From the NCBI GenBank assembly GCA_023266195.1, contig JAHFRP010000005.1, positions 148,910-212,909 of the forward strand: 64,000 bases of DNA, written 5' to 3'. Positions 19,851 through 28,817 of the stretch are shown one piece after another. A model generated the notes under the pieces. The model ran no database searches, had not been told where the DNA came from, and saw only the letters and a list, made by a program, of their open reading frames with translations. Position 1 is the first letter of the stretch, and each line of letters starts with the position of its first letter. Source of the DNA: Sulfuricella sp. GTDB taxonomy: Bacteria > Pseudomonadota > Gammaproteobacteria > Burkholderiales > Sulfuricellaceae. The position numbers and the translations under genes were made by a program.

Positions 19851-20448
19851 CTTGGCCCGCCGCTACGCCGTTTTCCTTCTCCCGCTCTTGCTGTGGGGCT
19901 GCGCCGAATTGCCGGTGCCGCCGGAAGAGCGCGAGGCGGCTGCGTCTTCTTCCCAGTCTGCCGCCGAGGCCGGCGGTGTGTTCCGGCTGGCCGGGCGGAT
20001 CGGCGTCAAGCACGACGGTGAAAGCTTCTCCGGCTCGCTGCGCTGGCGCCACGATGCCGAAGGCGACGAGATTTTCATCCTGTCGCCGCTCGGGCAGGGT
20101 GTCGCCCGCATCGTGCAGAATGCCGGCGGAGTGGCGCTGGAAACCGCCGAGGGGCGCACTTACCATGCCGAAGACGTGGAAAGCCTGACCGAGGAAGTGC
20201 TCGGCTGGCGCCTGCCGGCGCGCGGCCTGCGATATTGGGTGACCGGCCGCACCGCGCCGGGCTCCCCGGCCGAAGGAGCAATCGGCAGCGACAAGCTGCT
20301 CCTGCACCTGAACCAGGACGGCTGGCGCATCGATTACCAGGGCTACCGTACCGTGCAAGGCACTCCCCTGCCGGCTAAGCTGGAAATGCTGGCGCAGGAT
20401 AGCCGGCTGGAAGTCAGGCTGGTGATCGACAACTGGGTGCTGCCGTGA
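19825..20448 (+). CDS. lolB: Outer-membrane lipoprotein receptor LolB
   Basis: Accepts lipoproteins from LolA and inserts them into the outer membrane. The 207-residue protein has a lipobox LLLWGC (Cys about 26) and a LolB beta-fold with the usual [10 protein letters not shown] opening and [10 protein letters not shown] segment. It overlaps the TPR gene by 26 bases and ispE by GTGA. Confidence 0.93.
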   Translation: MSSTSLRNSLARRYAVFLLPLLLWGCAELPVPPEEREAAASSSQSAAEAGGVFRLAGRIGVKHDGESFSGSLRWRHDAEGDEIFILSPLGQGVARIVQNAGGVALETAEGRTYHAEDVESLTEEVLGWRLPARGLRYWVTGRTAPGSPAEGAIGSDKLLLHLNQDGWRIDYQGYRTVQGTPLPAKLEMLAQDSRLEVRLVIDNWVLP

Positions 20449-21281
20449 TTCCCGCCGTTTTCCCCGCCCCGGCCAAGCTGAACCTGTTTCTCCATGTGGT
20501 GGGGCGGCGGCCGGACGGCTACCATCTGCTGCAAACCGTGTTCCGCTTCGTGGATTACGGCGACAGCCTTGCCTTCGCCGTCCGCGACGACGGCGTGATT
20601 CGCAGGCTCAATCCGCTGGCCGGGCTGGACCCGGAACAGGATCTTTGCGTCCGGGCCGCGCGCCTGCTGCAGCGGGAGACCGGATGCAGCAGGGGCGTGG
20701 ACATCACGCTGGAAAAACGCTTGCCGATGGGCGGCGGCCTGGGCGGCGGCAGTTCCGACGCCGCGACCACGCTGCTGGCGCTGAACCGCTTGTGGAATCT
20801 CGATCTGGGCCGTTCCGCCTTGCAGGAAATGGGGCTGCGCCTGGGCGCGGACGTGCCGGTGTTCGTGTTCGGCGAGAGCGCTTTCGCCGAGGGGGTGGGC
20901 GAGGAACTTCGGCCGGTGAAGCTGCCCGATGCCTGGTACGTGGTTTTGGTGCCGCCGGTGGCGGTGCCGACGGCGGAAATTTTTGCAGCCGGGGAATTGA
21001 CAAGAGATACGAAACCCATCAAAATACTGCACTTTTCAACGGGCTGCGGGCGCAACGACCTGGAGCCCGTGGTGTGCCGGAAGTACCCGCAAGTGGCTGA
21101 GTGCCTGGCTTGGCTGAAGCAGTTCGGCGATGCCAGGATGAGCGGTTCGGGCGCCTGCGTTTTTGCCGGGTTCGCCAGCGAGGACGAGGCGCGCGGGGTT
21201 TTCTCCCGCACGCCGGCCGAGTTGGCGGGGTTTGTGGCGAAGGGGCTGCACCGGCATCCGTTGCACGATTTTGCGAGTTAA
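20445..21281 (+). CDS. ispE: 4-diphosphocytidyl-2-C-methyl-D-erythritol kinase
   Basis: Non-mevalonate isoprenoid pathway: phosphorylates CDP-ME. The 278-residue GHMP kinase shows [20 protein letters not shown] at the N-terminus (substrate Lys in AKLNL) and the ATP loop [15 protein letters not shown] (about 89-103). It starts with GTG overlapping the lolB stop (GTGA). tRNA-Gln begins 4 bases after its stop, so the tRNA is probably processed from this transcript. Confidence 0.96.
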   Translation: MIPAVFPAPAKLNLFLHVVGRRPDGYHLLQTVFRFVDYGDSLAFAVRDDGVIRRLNPLAGLDPEQDLCVRAARLLQRETGCSRGVDITLEKRLPMGGGLGGGSSDAATTLLALNRLWNLDLGRSALQEMGLRLGADVPVFVFGESAFAEGVGEELRPVKLPDAWYVVLVPPVAVPTAEIFAAGELTRDTKPIKILHFSTGCGRNDLEPVVCRKYPQVAECLAWLKQFGDARMSGSGACVFAGFASEDEARGVFSRTPAELAGFVAKGLHRHPLHDFAS

Positions 21282-21285
21282 TCAT

Positions 21286-21360
21286 TGGGGAGTCGCCAAG
21301 TGGTAAGGCACCGGATTTTGATTCCGGCATTCGTAGGTTCGATCCCTACCTCCCCAGCCA
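21286..21360 (+). tRNA. tRNA-Gln (anticodon TTG)
   Basis: A 75-base cloverleaf: acceptor TGGGGAG pairs with CTCCCCA, D arm GCC/GGC type, anticodon loop TTTTGAT with TTG, T arm GTAGG-TTCGATC-CCTAC, then G and an encoded CCA. It is very close to E. coli tRNA-Gln(UUG). No separate promoter is visible between ispE and the tRNA. Confidence 0.97.
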
Positions 21361-21376
21361 GTTGTATCAAAACCGG

Positions 21377-21411
21377 TAGGGACGGCGCGCGCCGTCCCTA
21401 TCTTTGTTTTT
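21377..21411 (+). terminator. Perfect palindrome with T-rich tail between tRNA-Gln and prs
   Basis: A 24-base perfect palindrome (TAGGGACGGCGC and its complement, 21377-21400) is followed by TCTTTGTTTTT. It looks like an intrinsic terminator or attenuator 22 bases before prs, so prs either has readthrough or a promoter not obvious to me. It could alternatively be a dispersed palindromic repeat. Confidence 0.6.
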
Positions 21412-21422
21412 AAGGGCGCATC

Positions 21423-22373
21423 ATGGCATACGGCAGCATGATGGTTTTCACCGGCAACGCCAATCCGCGGCTTGCCGAGGACGTGGTGAAACATCTCAAT
21501 TTGCGCCTCGGGCGCGCGGTGGTCGGCCGTTTCAGCGACGGCGAGGTGATGGTCGAGATCCTCGAGAACGTGCGCGGCAAGGACGTTTTCGTGCTGCAAT
21601 CCACCTGTACCCCGACCAACGACACCCTGATGGAAGTCCTGGTGATGGTGGATGCGCTCAAGCGCTCCTCCGCCGGGCGCATCACCGCCGCCATCCCCTA
21701 CCTGGGCTATGCGCGCCAGGATCGCCGGCCGCGCTCGGCGCGCGTCGCCATCACCGCCAAGGTGGTGGCCAACATGCTCACCAGCGCCGGGGTGGATCGC
21801 CTGCTGACGATGGATTTGCATGCCGACCAGATTCAGGGCTTTTTCGACATTCCGGTGGACAACGTCTACGCCGCCCCGATCCTGCTGGGCGACGTGTGGA
21901 AGCAGCACTACGAGAACCTGATCGTGGTGTCGCCGGACGTCGGCGGCGTGGTGCGCGCCCGCGCGCTGGCCAAGCGCCTCGACGTCGATCTGGCAATCAT
22001 CGACAAGCGCCGCCCCAAGCCCAATGTGGCCAAGGTGATGCACATCATCGGCGACGTCAAGGGCCGCACCTGCGTGCTGATGGACGACCTGGTGGACACC
22101 GCCAATACGCTGTGCGAAGCGGCTGCCGCATTGAAAGCGCATGGCGCCGAGAAAGTGGTGGCGTACTGTACCCATCCGGTGCTGTCCGGCCCGGCGGTGG
22201 AGCGCATCGAGAAGTCCCACCTCGACGAACTGGTGGTGACCGATACCATCCCGCTGCGCGACGAGGCGAAGAATTGCGGCCGCATCCGCCAGCTTTCGGT
22301 GGCGGAACTGCTGGCCGAGACCATGCGCCGGATCAGCGACGAGGATTCGGTCAGTTCGCTGTTCATGGAGTAA
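21423..22373 (+). CDS. prs: Ribose-phosphate pyrophosphokinase
   Basis: Makes PRPP from ribose-5-phosphate and ATP for nucleotide, His and Trp synthesis. The 316-residue protein has the ATP flexible loop and [11 protein letters not shown], the cation-binding [12 protein letters not shown], and the PRPP loop region [14 protein letters not shown]. Length and order are standard. In betaproteobacteria prs follows ispE and tRNA-Gln and precedes rplY and pth, exactly as here. Confidence 0.97.
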   Translation: MAYGSMMVFTGNANPRLAEDVVKHLNLRLGRAVVGRFSDGEVMVEILENVRGKDVFVLQSTCTPTNDTLMEVLVMVDALKRSSAGRITAAIPYLGYARQDRRPRSARVAITAKVVANMLTSAGVDRLLTMDLHADQIQGFFDIPVDNVYAAPILLGDVWKQHYENLIVVSPDVGGVVRARALAKRLDVDLAIIDKRRPKPNVAKVMHIIGDVKGRTCVLMDDLVDTANTLCEAAAALKAHGAEKVVAYCTHPVLSGPAVERIEKSHLDELVVTDTIPLRDEAKNCGRIRQLSVAELLAETMRRISDEDSVSSLFME

Positions 22374-22460
22374 AGATTTTGCAGGGGCGGCTCTTGCCGC
22401 TCTTGCGCAAACCGGATGCTGCCTGGTCGCGGGCGGCATTCTCACTTTAGGAGTTTCACT

Positions 22461-23066
22461 ATGAAAATCGAAATCAGCGCAACCCCGCGCACGATCCAGG
22501 GAACGGGTGCGAGCCGCCGCCTGCGTCGCACGGGCCGCATTCCCGGTGTGATCTATGGCGGCGGCAAGGATGCCGCGGCAATCGAACTGGATCACAAGAC
22601 CATGTTCTACCAGCTCAAGAGCGAGGCTTTTCATGCTTCGATCCTGACGCTCGAACTGGATGGCGCCAAGGAACAGGTGCTGCTGCGCGATTACCAGATG
22701 CACCCCTTCAAGCCGTTGGTGATGCACGTCGATTTCCAGCGCGTCGATCCGAACGCCAAGGTTCACATGAAGGTACCGCTGCACTTCGTCAATGCCGATG
22801 TCGCGCCCGGCGTGAAGCTTTCCCACGGCATCGTCAGCCATATCGTCACCGAAGTGGACGTGGCCTGCCTGCCGACCGATCTGCCCGAATTCATCGAAGT
22901 GGACCTGGCCAACCTGGCCGCCGGCCACTCGGTACACCTGTCCGAGCTGACGCTGCCCAAGGGCGTCGAGCTGGTCGCGCTGACCAAGGGTGAAGATCAG
23001 GGCGTGGCGACCATCACTATCCCGCGCGGCGCCATCGAAGCGGCAGCTGCCGAGGCTCAGGTGTAA
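22461..23066 (+). CDS. rplY: 50S ribosomal protein L25/general stress protein Ctc
   Basis: Binds 5S rRNA. At 201 residues it is the long Ctc/TL5 form: an N-terminal L25 domain (about 1-92, with [16 protein letters not shown]) plus a C-terminal beta domain (about 93-190). The ATG at 22461 is chosen for the TTTAGGAG site 8 bases upstream and [10 protein letters not shown] start; an upstream ATG lies in the leader. It ends in a typical intrinsic terminator. Confidence 0.96.
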   Translation: MKIEISATPRTIQGTGASRRLRRTGRIPGVIYGGGKDAAAIELDHKTMFYQLKSEAFHASILTLELDGAKEQVLLRDYQMHPFKPLVMHVDFQRVDPNAKVHMKVPLHFVNADVAPGVKLSHGIVSHIVTEVDVACLPTDLPEFIEVDLANLAAGHSVHLSELTLPKGVELVALTKGEDQGVATITIPRGAIEAAAAEAQV

Positions 23067-23090
23067 CGGCCTTTTCCAGCAGACAGCTGC

Positions 23091-23124
23091 AAGCCCGTCG
23101 AGCATGCTTGACGGGCTTTTTTTA
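23091..23124 (+). terminator. Rho-independent terminator after rplY
   Basis: Stem AAGCCCGTC/GACGGGCTT with a short loop followed by T6. The pth start lies just beyond, so pth depends on readthrough or its own promoter. Confidence 0.88.
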
Positions 23125-23137
23125 TGGTGGGGAAAAA

Positions 23138-23731
23138 ATGACGACAGGAATCCGGCTTATCGTCGGTCTGGGCAATCCGGGGCGGGAATACGCCGCCACC
23201 CGGCACAACGCCGGTTTCTGGTGGGTGGACGCAGTGGCGGCGGAAAAATCCGTGGCTCTCAGGCCGGAAAAAAAATTCCATGGCGCAGCGGCACGGGTCA
23301 CCCTCAATACCCGCGAAGTCTGGCTGCTTCAGCCGGAAACCTTCATGAACGCGAGCGGCCGGGCGGTCGGCGCGCTGGCCGGATTTTACAAGGTCATGCC
23401 GGAGGAAATCCTGGTGGTGCATGACGAGCTCGACTTGCCGCCGGGCACGGTGCGGCTGAAAAAAGGCGGCGGCCACGGTGGCCATAACGGCCTGAAGGAC
23501 ATCGTCGCCCATCTTGGCACGCCGGAATTCTGGCGCCTGCGGCTGGGCATCGGCCACCCTGGCACTCGCGACGCAGTGGTGAACTTCGTGCTTAACGCGC
23601 CGCAGCGCGCGGAACAGGAATTGATCGAGTCCGCCATCCACGGCAGCCTCGCCGCACTGCCGCAACTGCTGTCCGGGGATTTTGCCGCAGCGATGATCAA
23701 GCTGCACACCAAGGAGAAGGCGAAACCGTAA
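23138..23731 (+). CDS. pth: Peptidyl-tRNA hydrolase
   Basis: Releases peptides from prematurely dropped peptidyl-tRNAs. The 197-residue protein has [18 protein letters not shown] (catalytic His in RHNAG, about residue 23), [10 protein letters not shown] and the [18 protein letters not shown] loop. The ATG at 23138 follows GGTGGGGA; an upstream in-frame ATG lies in the rplY terminator. The rplY-pth-ychF order is classical, here interrupted by two signalling genes. Confidence 0.96.
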   Translation: MTTGIRLIVGLGNPGREYAATRHNAGFWWVDAVAAEKSVALRPEKKFHGAAARVTLNTREVWLLQPETFMNASGRAVGALAGFYKVMPEEILVVHDELDLPPGTVRLKKGGGHGGHNGLKDIVAHLGTPEFWRLRLGIGHPGTRDAVVNFVLNAPQRAEQELIESAIHGSLAALPQLLSGDFAAAMIKLHTKEKAKP

Positions 23732-23802
23732 CGGTGCTTTTTGCGCCGTAAAACCGCCTGAGATACGGGCCAGACGATCTCATGCAGGCATCGTCGATGC
23801 CG

Positions 23803-23825
23803 GATTCCCGCCTGCGCGGGAATGA
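23803..23825. repeat. Short palindrome of the ATTCCCGC-N-GCGGGAAT type
   Basis: GATTCCCGC/GCGGGAATGAG arms with a short centre, lying in the pth-HDOD gap. The arms match the dRS3-like ATTCCC-N8-GGGAAT pattern common in betaproteobacteria. It is single here; no paired copy was found in the window. Confidence 0.6.
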
Positions 23826-23940
23826 GTGCACAAAGATTTGGTGGCCGCCGCTATTAAGCATCTCTGAACGACATTCGCCTGCCTGGAATTCGCAACAATG
23901 GCTTGACAGGCCGTCGGCGGATGACGTTATCGGGGAGACT

Positions 23941-23970
23941 TTGGAGTCGGTCCCGGTATTCCGGTATGAT
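23941..23970 (+). promoter_or_regulatory. Candidate sigma-70 promoter upstream of the HDOD gene
   Basis: TTGGAG (23941-23946), 18-bp spacer, TATGAT (23965-23970), about 50 bp before the proposed TTG start. A consensus TTGACA at 23903-23908 is also present but without a clear -10. The gap before it (23732-24018) otherwise holds only the short palindrome. Confidence 0.4.
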
Positions 23971-24018
23971 CTTGGAAAAGACCCTTCCGCCAGAAGGATT
24001 GCATCGGAGAAGAGATAC

Positions 24019-24861
24019 TTGACCACACTGATTCCCACCGAGGCCGCCGAGAAAGTCATCAACAGCATCAGGATTCCGCCGCGCCCGACCGTTATCGGCG
24101 AACTGTTGCGGGAGCGCAGCCACTCGAATCCGGACCTGCGCAAAATCGCCCAGCTGATCGCAAAGGACATTGCCTTGTCGGCGGCGATGCTGAAGACGGT
24201 CAACTCGCCTTTTTTCGGGCTGCGCCACAAGATCGATTCGCCCCAGCAGGCGGTGATGGTGCTCGGCCTGAGCAACGTAGCCAACGTCATCACGGCCCTG
24301 TCGCTCAAAAACGCCATCGGCAAGCAGATCCGCCTGGAGCGTTTTTGGGACAGCGCCGAACGGGTCGCGGACATCTGCGCCTTCATCGCCGGACGGGTGC
24401 CCGACATCTCCCGTGACATGGCCTATATGTTCGGATTGTTTCACGATTGCGGGATCCCGTTGCTGATGCAGAAATTTCCCGACTACCTTGAAACCCTGAA
24501 ACTGGCCAATGCGGAGGCCGTCAGGTCTTTCACCTCCATCGAAGACGAACGCTACGCCACCAATCACGCCACCTTGGGCTATTTGCTGGCGAGGGGCTGG
24601 GCCTTGGCCGACGACATCTGCGAGGCGATTCTCAACCACCATGACCTATCCGTCCTGACTTCGCCCGATGCCCTGCCCGGAGCCACTCGCGGCCTGATTG
24701 CAGTGGTCCGGGTTGCGGAGCATATTGCCGATGCGGATCGGATGCGCGACGACCCCTCCTGGGAGTGTACGGGCTACCTGGCGATGGAGCATCTGGGCCT
24801 GTCCGAGGAGGAGGTGGGCGACATCAATGACGACCTGGTTCGCCAGCGGCGCGCAGAATAA
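24019..24861 (+). CDS. HDOD domain signalling protein
   Basis: A 280-residue protein that is almost entirely one HDOD domain (about 20-220), a catalytically dead relative of HD phosphohydrolases found in bacterial signalling, often linked to c-di-GMP, motility or stress. Visible family segments are AKDIALSAAMLKTVNSPFF and LFHDCGIPLL. The start chosen is TTG at 24019 with GGAGAAGAG upstream; the frame stays open further upstream to 23782, but that part is encoded by repeat sequence and lacks a ribosome site. It lies 159 bp upstream of the GGDEF/EAL gene in the same direction, suggesting a functional pair. Confidence 0.82.
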   Translation: MTTLIPTEAAEKVINSIRIPPRPTVIGELLRERSHSNPDLRKIAQLIAKDIALSAAMLKTVNSPFFGLRHKIDSPQQAVMVLGLSNVANVITALSLKNAIGKQIRLERFWDSAERVADICAFIAGRVPDISRDMAYMFGLFHDCGIPLLMQKFPDYLETLKLANAEAVRSFTSIEDERYATNHATLGYLLARGWALADDICEAILNHHDLSVLTSPDALPGATRGLIAVVRVAEHIADADRMRDDPSWECTGYLAMEHLGLSEEEVGDINDDLVRQRRAE

Positions 24862-25020
24862 GCCGGAGCGATCTTGCCGCCAGGTGGTGCGGCTGATTGA
24901 AGCTGGGATATGGCTGCGATGCGCCGTGTTCCGGCATCCGGCCAAAAATTGGGCTTGTCACGGTTCCCGCTTCAAGCCCATGATGGCGAAAACATCATCC
25001 CAGAGCAGCCGCCACGCCAT

Positions 25021-28000
25021 ATGCCGTTAACTTCGGGTTGGAAGTATACGCTTGAGGTCCGCCTCATGCTGATCCTTTTGTCGTTGCTACTTGTGCCGAC
25101 GCTAATCGTGGCGTGGTTCGGCTACGGCTATTCGATTGGGAGCATCAGAGCCGAGCGGATGAAGGATGTCGGCCGCATCGCCGATGCCAGGCATGAAGAG
25201 CTGAAAATGGTGTTCAACCGGGCGATAGGCCGGTCGAATGCCTTTCTGGCTGACATGCTCAACCGCTGCGGCAAGGCTTCTATCGATCCTGATTGTGCCG
25301 AGGAGGCGCTGCGCGCTTTTGTCCATAGCGAGGATGCGCTCGGGGCGCTCATCCGCCGCCCCGGCGGGTATGACCTGGCGGCCGGGGACGTTTCGTTTCG
25401 GGCCGATGGGATGAAGTTCCGGCCCGGCCAGCTTGCGCAATTTTCAAAGTGGGCGGCCGGCGCCGAGCGAACCTACTTCATTCTTGCCGAGGATATCCAT
25501 GCCGGGGTCCAACTGGCGGTGAGTTATCCGATCGGGATAATTCAGCCCGTATTCGTATCGCATCCCGACCTCGGCAATTCCGGCGAGACATTTCTTGCCG
25601 ATGGTGAAGGTTTTTTTATTACCCGCGCGAGGTACCCGGCGGAGCAAGGGCACAGCCATCCCATCTCCGCGGTGCCGATGCTGCGCTGTCTGACTCCCGA
25701 GAGCGCCGAGACGCTCGATCTCGATTATCGGGATGTGCCGATCATCCACGGCTTTCGCTTCGTTCCCGAGATCGGCGGCGGCTGCATCATGGCGCATGTC
25801 GATCAAGCCGAGGCTTTCGCCCCGCTGGCAGCGCTGAAACGGCAATTCGCCGCCGCCGCTCTGATCTTCAGTCTGCTGGCCGTCCTTACGGCTAGGTTGC
25901 TCGCAAGGTGGATGGTTCGGCCCATCACCCGTTTGACCGACGTCGTCCGCGACATTGCCGCGGGAAACCTCGCGGTGCGCGCGGTACCGGAGGGAGGTAA
26001 CGAAATGGCGCGGCTGGCGGCCTCATTCAATGCCATGACCGACCAGCTGGAATCGATTCATGCCGAACTGGAACAGCGGGTGGAGGCGCGAACCCGTGAA
26101 CTGCAAGCCAAGGACGCGCAGCTGCGGGAAGCGCTGTCCATGAACCGGAATATCCTCATGACATCGGCTGTGGGTGTCGCCGCCTATCGGCAGGACGGCC
26201 AATGCGTGATGGCCAATCCTGCGTTTGGCGATACGGTGGGCGGCACGGAAGGCCAGATGCTGAGCCAGAACTTCCGACAGATGCGGTCCTGGCAGGAATC
26301 CGGATTGCTGGAATCGGCGGAGAGCGTGCTGGCCAACGGCCTGAAGGCGGAGCGCGAGGTCGAACTGACCACTACCTTTGGTCGCCATCTTTGGCTGCAT
26401 TGCCGGTTGTCGCGTTTCATCAGCCAGGGCGAGCCGCATCTATTGTTGATGATTCACGATATCACGGTAGAGAAACAAGCCAAGGAAGCTCTGTCGGAAC
26501 GCGAGCGCGAATTCCGCACGCTGGCGGAGAATGTGCCGGACAACATCATCCGCTGCGACCGCGAGGGCCGCGTCCTCTACCTCAACCCGGCTCTGGAGCG
26601 CACGCTTGGATGCTGCGCCGGCGACATGGCCGGCAAGAACGCCGGTGACGACCCCGAAGGGCGATATTTCGAGCTGGCTCAGGCGATGCGGCGGGTGGCT
26701 GCCACCGGGGTGCCCGGCGATTTCGAGCAGGTCGTCCCCGGGCCGGACGGCGAGCCCCATTACCACGCGATCCGCATCGTCGCCGAGCGTGGCCCGGATG
26801 GCGCACCCGTCGGCGCGCTGGCGGTGGGGCGCGACATCACCCAGCAGAGAACGACCGAGGAGGCGTTGCGTCTCGCCGCCAGCGTGTTCCACAGCTCGTC
26901 GGAAGGGGTATTGGTCACCGACGCGGACGGCACGATACTCTCGGTTAACCCCGCCTTCATCGAGATCACCGGCTACAGCGAGGCCGAGGCGCTGGGGCTA
27001 AAACCCAGCCTGTTGCGCTCCGATCGTCATGGGCCGGACTTCTACCGTGCGATGTGGGATACCCTGACCACGGAGGGGCACTGGCAGGGGGAAATCTGGA
27101 ACCGTCGCAAGGGCGGTGAGGCCTATCTGGAATGGTTGACCATCAACCGCATCGACGACTTTGCCGGCAACGCCGTGCGTTACGTCTCGGTGTTCCACGA
27201 CATCACCGAGCTGCGGCGCAAGGACGAGCGCATCCGCCATCTCGCGTTCCACGATGCCCTCACCGGCCTACCCAACCGCGCCCTGATGCAGGATCGTCTG
27301 CGGCATGCCCTCGAACGGGCCAAACGCGAGGGTGCTCGGTTGTCGGTGACGTTCATCGACCTGGATCATTTCAAGGCCGTCAACGACGGGCTTGGCCACG
27401 ATGTCGGCGACATGCTGCTGCAAGAGGTGGCACAACGGATCAGGAGCCGGGCGCGCGAAATGGATACCGTGGCGCGCATCGGCGGTGACGAGTTCGTCGT
27501 GCTGATGGAGGAACTGGACAAAGCCGGAGATTGCGTTTGCCTGGCGCAGGCACTCATCGACGAAATTTCGCGGCCGATGGAATTGCGCGGACATGTCGTG
27601 CAAGTCGGCGCCACGATGGGCATGGCCTTTTTCCCCGAGGACGGGGGTGATTCGCTGGAATTGATGAAGTGCGCCGATATGGCCATGTACGCCGCCAAGG
27701 CGGCTGGGCGCAACACTTACCGCTTCTTTCGGCAGGAGATGCTGGATCAGACCAGCCAGCGCTTGGCGATGGGGGCGGATCTGCGCCGCGCCATCGCGCG
27801 TCGTGAGCTGGAATTGCACTATCAGCCCAAGGTGGCACTGCGATCGACGGGCAAGCCGCTGGGTGTCGAGGCGCTTGTGCGCTGGCGCCACCCGGTACGC
27901 GGGCTGTTGCCGCCGAGCGAATTCATCTTTCTGGCGGAGGAGACCGGCCTCATCATCGACCTGGGGGAATGGGTGCTCGACGAGGTTTGTCGCCAGGCGG

Positions 28001-28527
28001 CGGAATGGCAGTCCCACGGCCTGGAAACCAAGATCGCAATCAATGTGTCGGCCAAGGAGTTGGACGAGGGCGACTTGGCGGAACGCATTGCCGCGTTGAC
28101 GGCTAGCCATGGAATCTCTCCATCCGTTCTGGAGATCGAACTCACCGAAAGTGCCGTCATGGCAAACCCGGAAAATGCGGCCGGGTTGTTCGCCCGCTTG
28201 CGGAGGATGGGGGTCACCGTGGCGGTGGACGATTTCGGCACGGGATATTCCAGCCTCGCCTACCTGCGATGTCTGCCTATCGATGTCCTCAAAATCGACC
28301 GTACGTTCGTCATGGATGCGGATCGCAACGAGGAGGACGCGCAAATCGTGAAGACCATCGTCGCCCTGGGGCAAATGCTCAAACTGACAGTGGTGGCGGA
28401 AGGCATAGAAACCACGGGCCAGGCGGAGCTCCTGACGTCGTTCGGCTGCGATAGCGCCCAGGGTTTCCTGTTCTCGCGGCCACTGCCGGCAAGGGAAGTC
28501 GAGGAATGGCTGGTCGGCCAGAAATAG
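25021..28527 (+). CDS. Membrane PAS-GGDEF-EAL c-di-GMP turnover protein
   Basis: A 1168-residue bifunctional-type protein. Order: membrane helix (about 14-36), periplasmic sensor domain (about 37-272), second helix (about 273-296), HAMP (about 297-348), three PAS domains (about 375-480, 493-610, 618-740), GGDEF (motif intact at about 821-825) and EAL (motif in EALVRW at about 949). Both catalytic signatures are kept, so it could make and degrade c-di-GMP depending on signal. The ATG at 25021 directly precedes the first helix; an in-frame ATG at 24910 would add 37 non-conserved residues. A c-di-GMP riboswitch elsewhere in the window shows that the cell reads this messenger. Confidence 0.93.
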   Translation: MPLTSGWKYTLEVRLMLILLSLLLVPTLIVAWFGYGYSIGSIRAERMKDVGRIADARHEELKMVFNRAIGRSNAFLADMLNRCGKASIDPDCAEEALRAFVHSEDALGALIRRPGGYDLAAGDVSFRADGMKFRPGQLAQFSKWAAGAERTYFILAEDIHAGVQLAVSYPIGIIQPVFVSHPDLGNSGETFLADGEGFFITRARYPAEQGHSHPISAVPMLRCLTPESAETLDLDYRDVPIIHGFRFVPEIGGGCIMAHVDQAEAFAPLAALKRQFAAAALIFSLLAVLTARLLARWMVRPITRLTDVVRDIAAGNLAVRAVPEGGNEMARLAASFNAMTDQLESIHAELEQRVEARTRELQAKDAQLREALSMNRNILMTSAVGVAAYRQDGQCVMANPAFGDTVGGTEGQMLSQNFRQMRSWQESGLLESAESVLANGLKAEREVELTTTFGRHLWLHCRLSRFISQGEPHLLLMIHDITVEKQAKEALSEREREFRTLAENVPDNIIRCDREGRVLYLNPALERTLGCCAGDMAGKNAGDDPEGRYFELAQAMRRVAATGVPGDFEQVVPGPDGEPHYHAIRIVAERGPDGAPVGALAVGRDITQQRTTEEALRLAASVFHSSSEGVLVTDADGTILSVNPAFIEITGYSEAEALGLKPSLLRSDRHGPDFYRAMWDTLTTEGHWQGEIWNRRKGGEAYLEWLTINRIDDFAGNAVRYVSVFHDITELRRKDERIRHLAFHDALTGLPNRALMQDRLRHALERAKREGARLSVTFIDLDHFKAVNDGLGHDVGDMLLQEVAQRIRSRAREMDTVARIGGDEFVVLMEELDKAGDCVCLAQALIDEISRPMELRGHVVQVGATMGMAFFPEDGGDSLELMKCADMAMYAAKAAGRNTYRFFRQEMLDQTSQRLAMGADLRRAIARRELELHYQPKVALRSTGKPLGVEALVRWRHPVRGLLPPSEFIFLAEETGLIIDLGEWVLDEVCRQAAEWQSHGLETKIAINVSAKELDEGDLAERIAALTASHGISPSVLEIELTESAVMANPENAAGLFARLRRMGVTVAVDDFGTGYSSLAYLRCLPIDVLKIDRTFVMDADRNEEDAQIVKTIVALGQMLKLTVVAEGIETTGQAELLTSFGCDSAQGFLFSRPLPAREVEEWLVGQK

Positions 28528-28618
28528 CGATCTACGGCGGTCTGGAGTCTTGAACCGCTCAATCCAGGCAATCGGGATATTCCGGCAACCGGCCCGGCCT
28601 GCTCTTTGCCGTCGGCCT

Positions 28619-28648
28619 TTGGAGCAAGGTATCCGACAGGGTTATAAT
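28619..28648 (+). promoter_or_regulatory. Likely sigma-70 promoter for ychF
   Basis: TTGGAG (28619-28624), 18-bp spacer and a perfect TATAAT (28643-28648). It gives a leader of about 160 bases that contains an inverted partial copy of ychF. Confidence 0.55.
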
Positions 28649-28747
28649 AGCCATTTTTCCGAGACAAATCCGATACAAAATCGTTGAGCGCACGCCCCGG
28701 TTTTGCTGATTTGTTCCCTAACCCTGACCATCGCCGGCATCGTTTCT

Positions 28748-28796
28748 GGCGCGAATCGGGCACTTCCACGATGCCGACGTTCGGCTCGATGGTGCC
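28748..28796 (-). repeat. Inverted partial copy of ychF codons in the ychF leader
   Basis: The reverse complement of this stretch matches ychF positions 28921-28967 at 40 of 47 bases and would encode a [19 protein letters not shown] segment, a true YchF sequence variant (the resident gene encodes EIPDPR). It is therefore a diverged ychF fragment in opposite orientation, 22 bp before the start codon. In the transcript it could pair with the coding sequence around the start. Confidence 0.85.
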
Positions 28797-28817
28797 TTGA
28801 AATTTAAGGAATAATGC

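Noticed and set aside
23803..23825. CRISPR or integration-site signal at the short palindromes
   Set aside because: Units are single or scattered, without regular spacers, cas genes or an integrase; they fit dispersed repeats.
23782..24018. N-terminal extension of the HDOD frame by 79 codons
   Set aside because: It reads through a short palindromic repeat, has no ribosome site and adds no recognisable domain; the TTG at 24019 has a good one.
24862..25020. N-terminal extension of the GGDEF/EAL protein from 24910
   Set aside because: No ribosome site and no conserved residues before the first membrane helix; the ATG at 25021 fits better.
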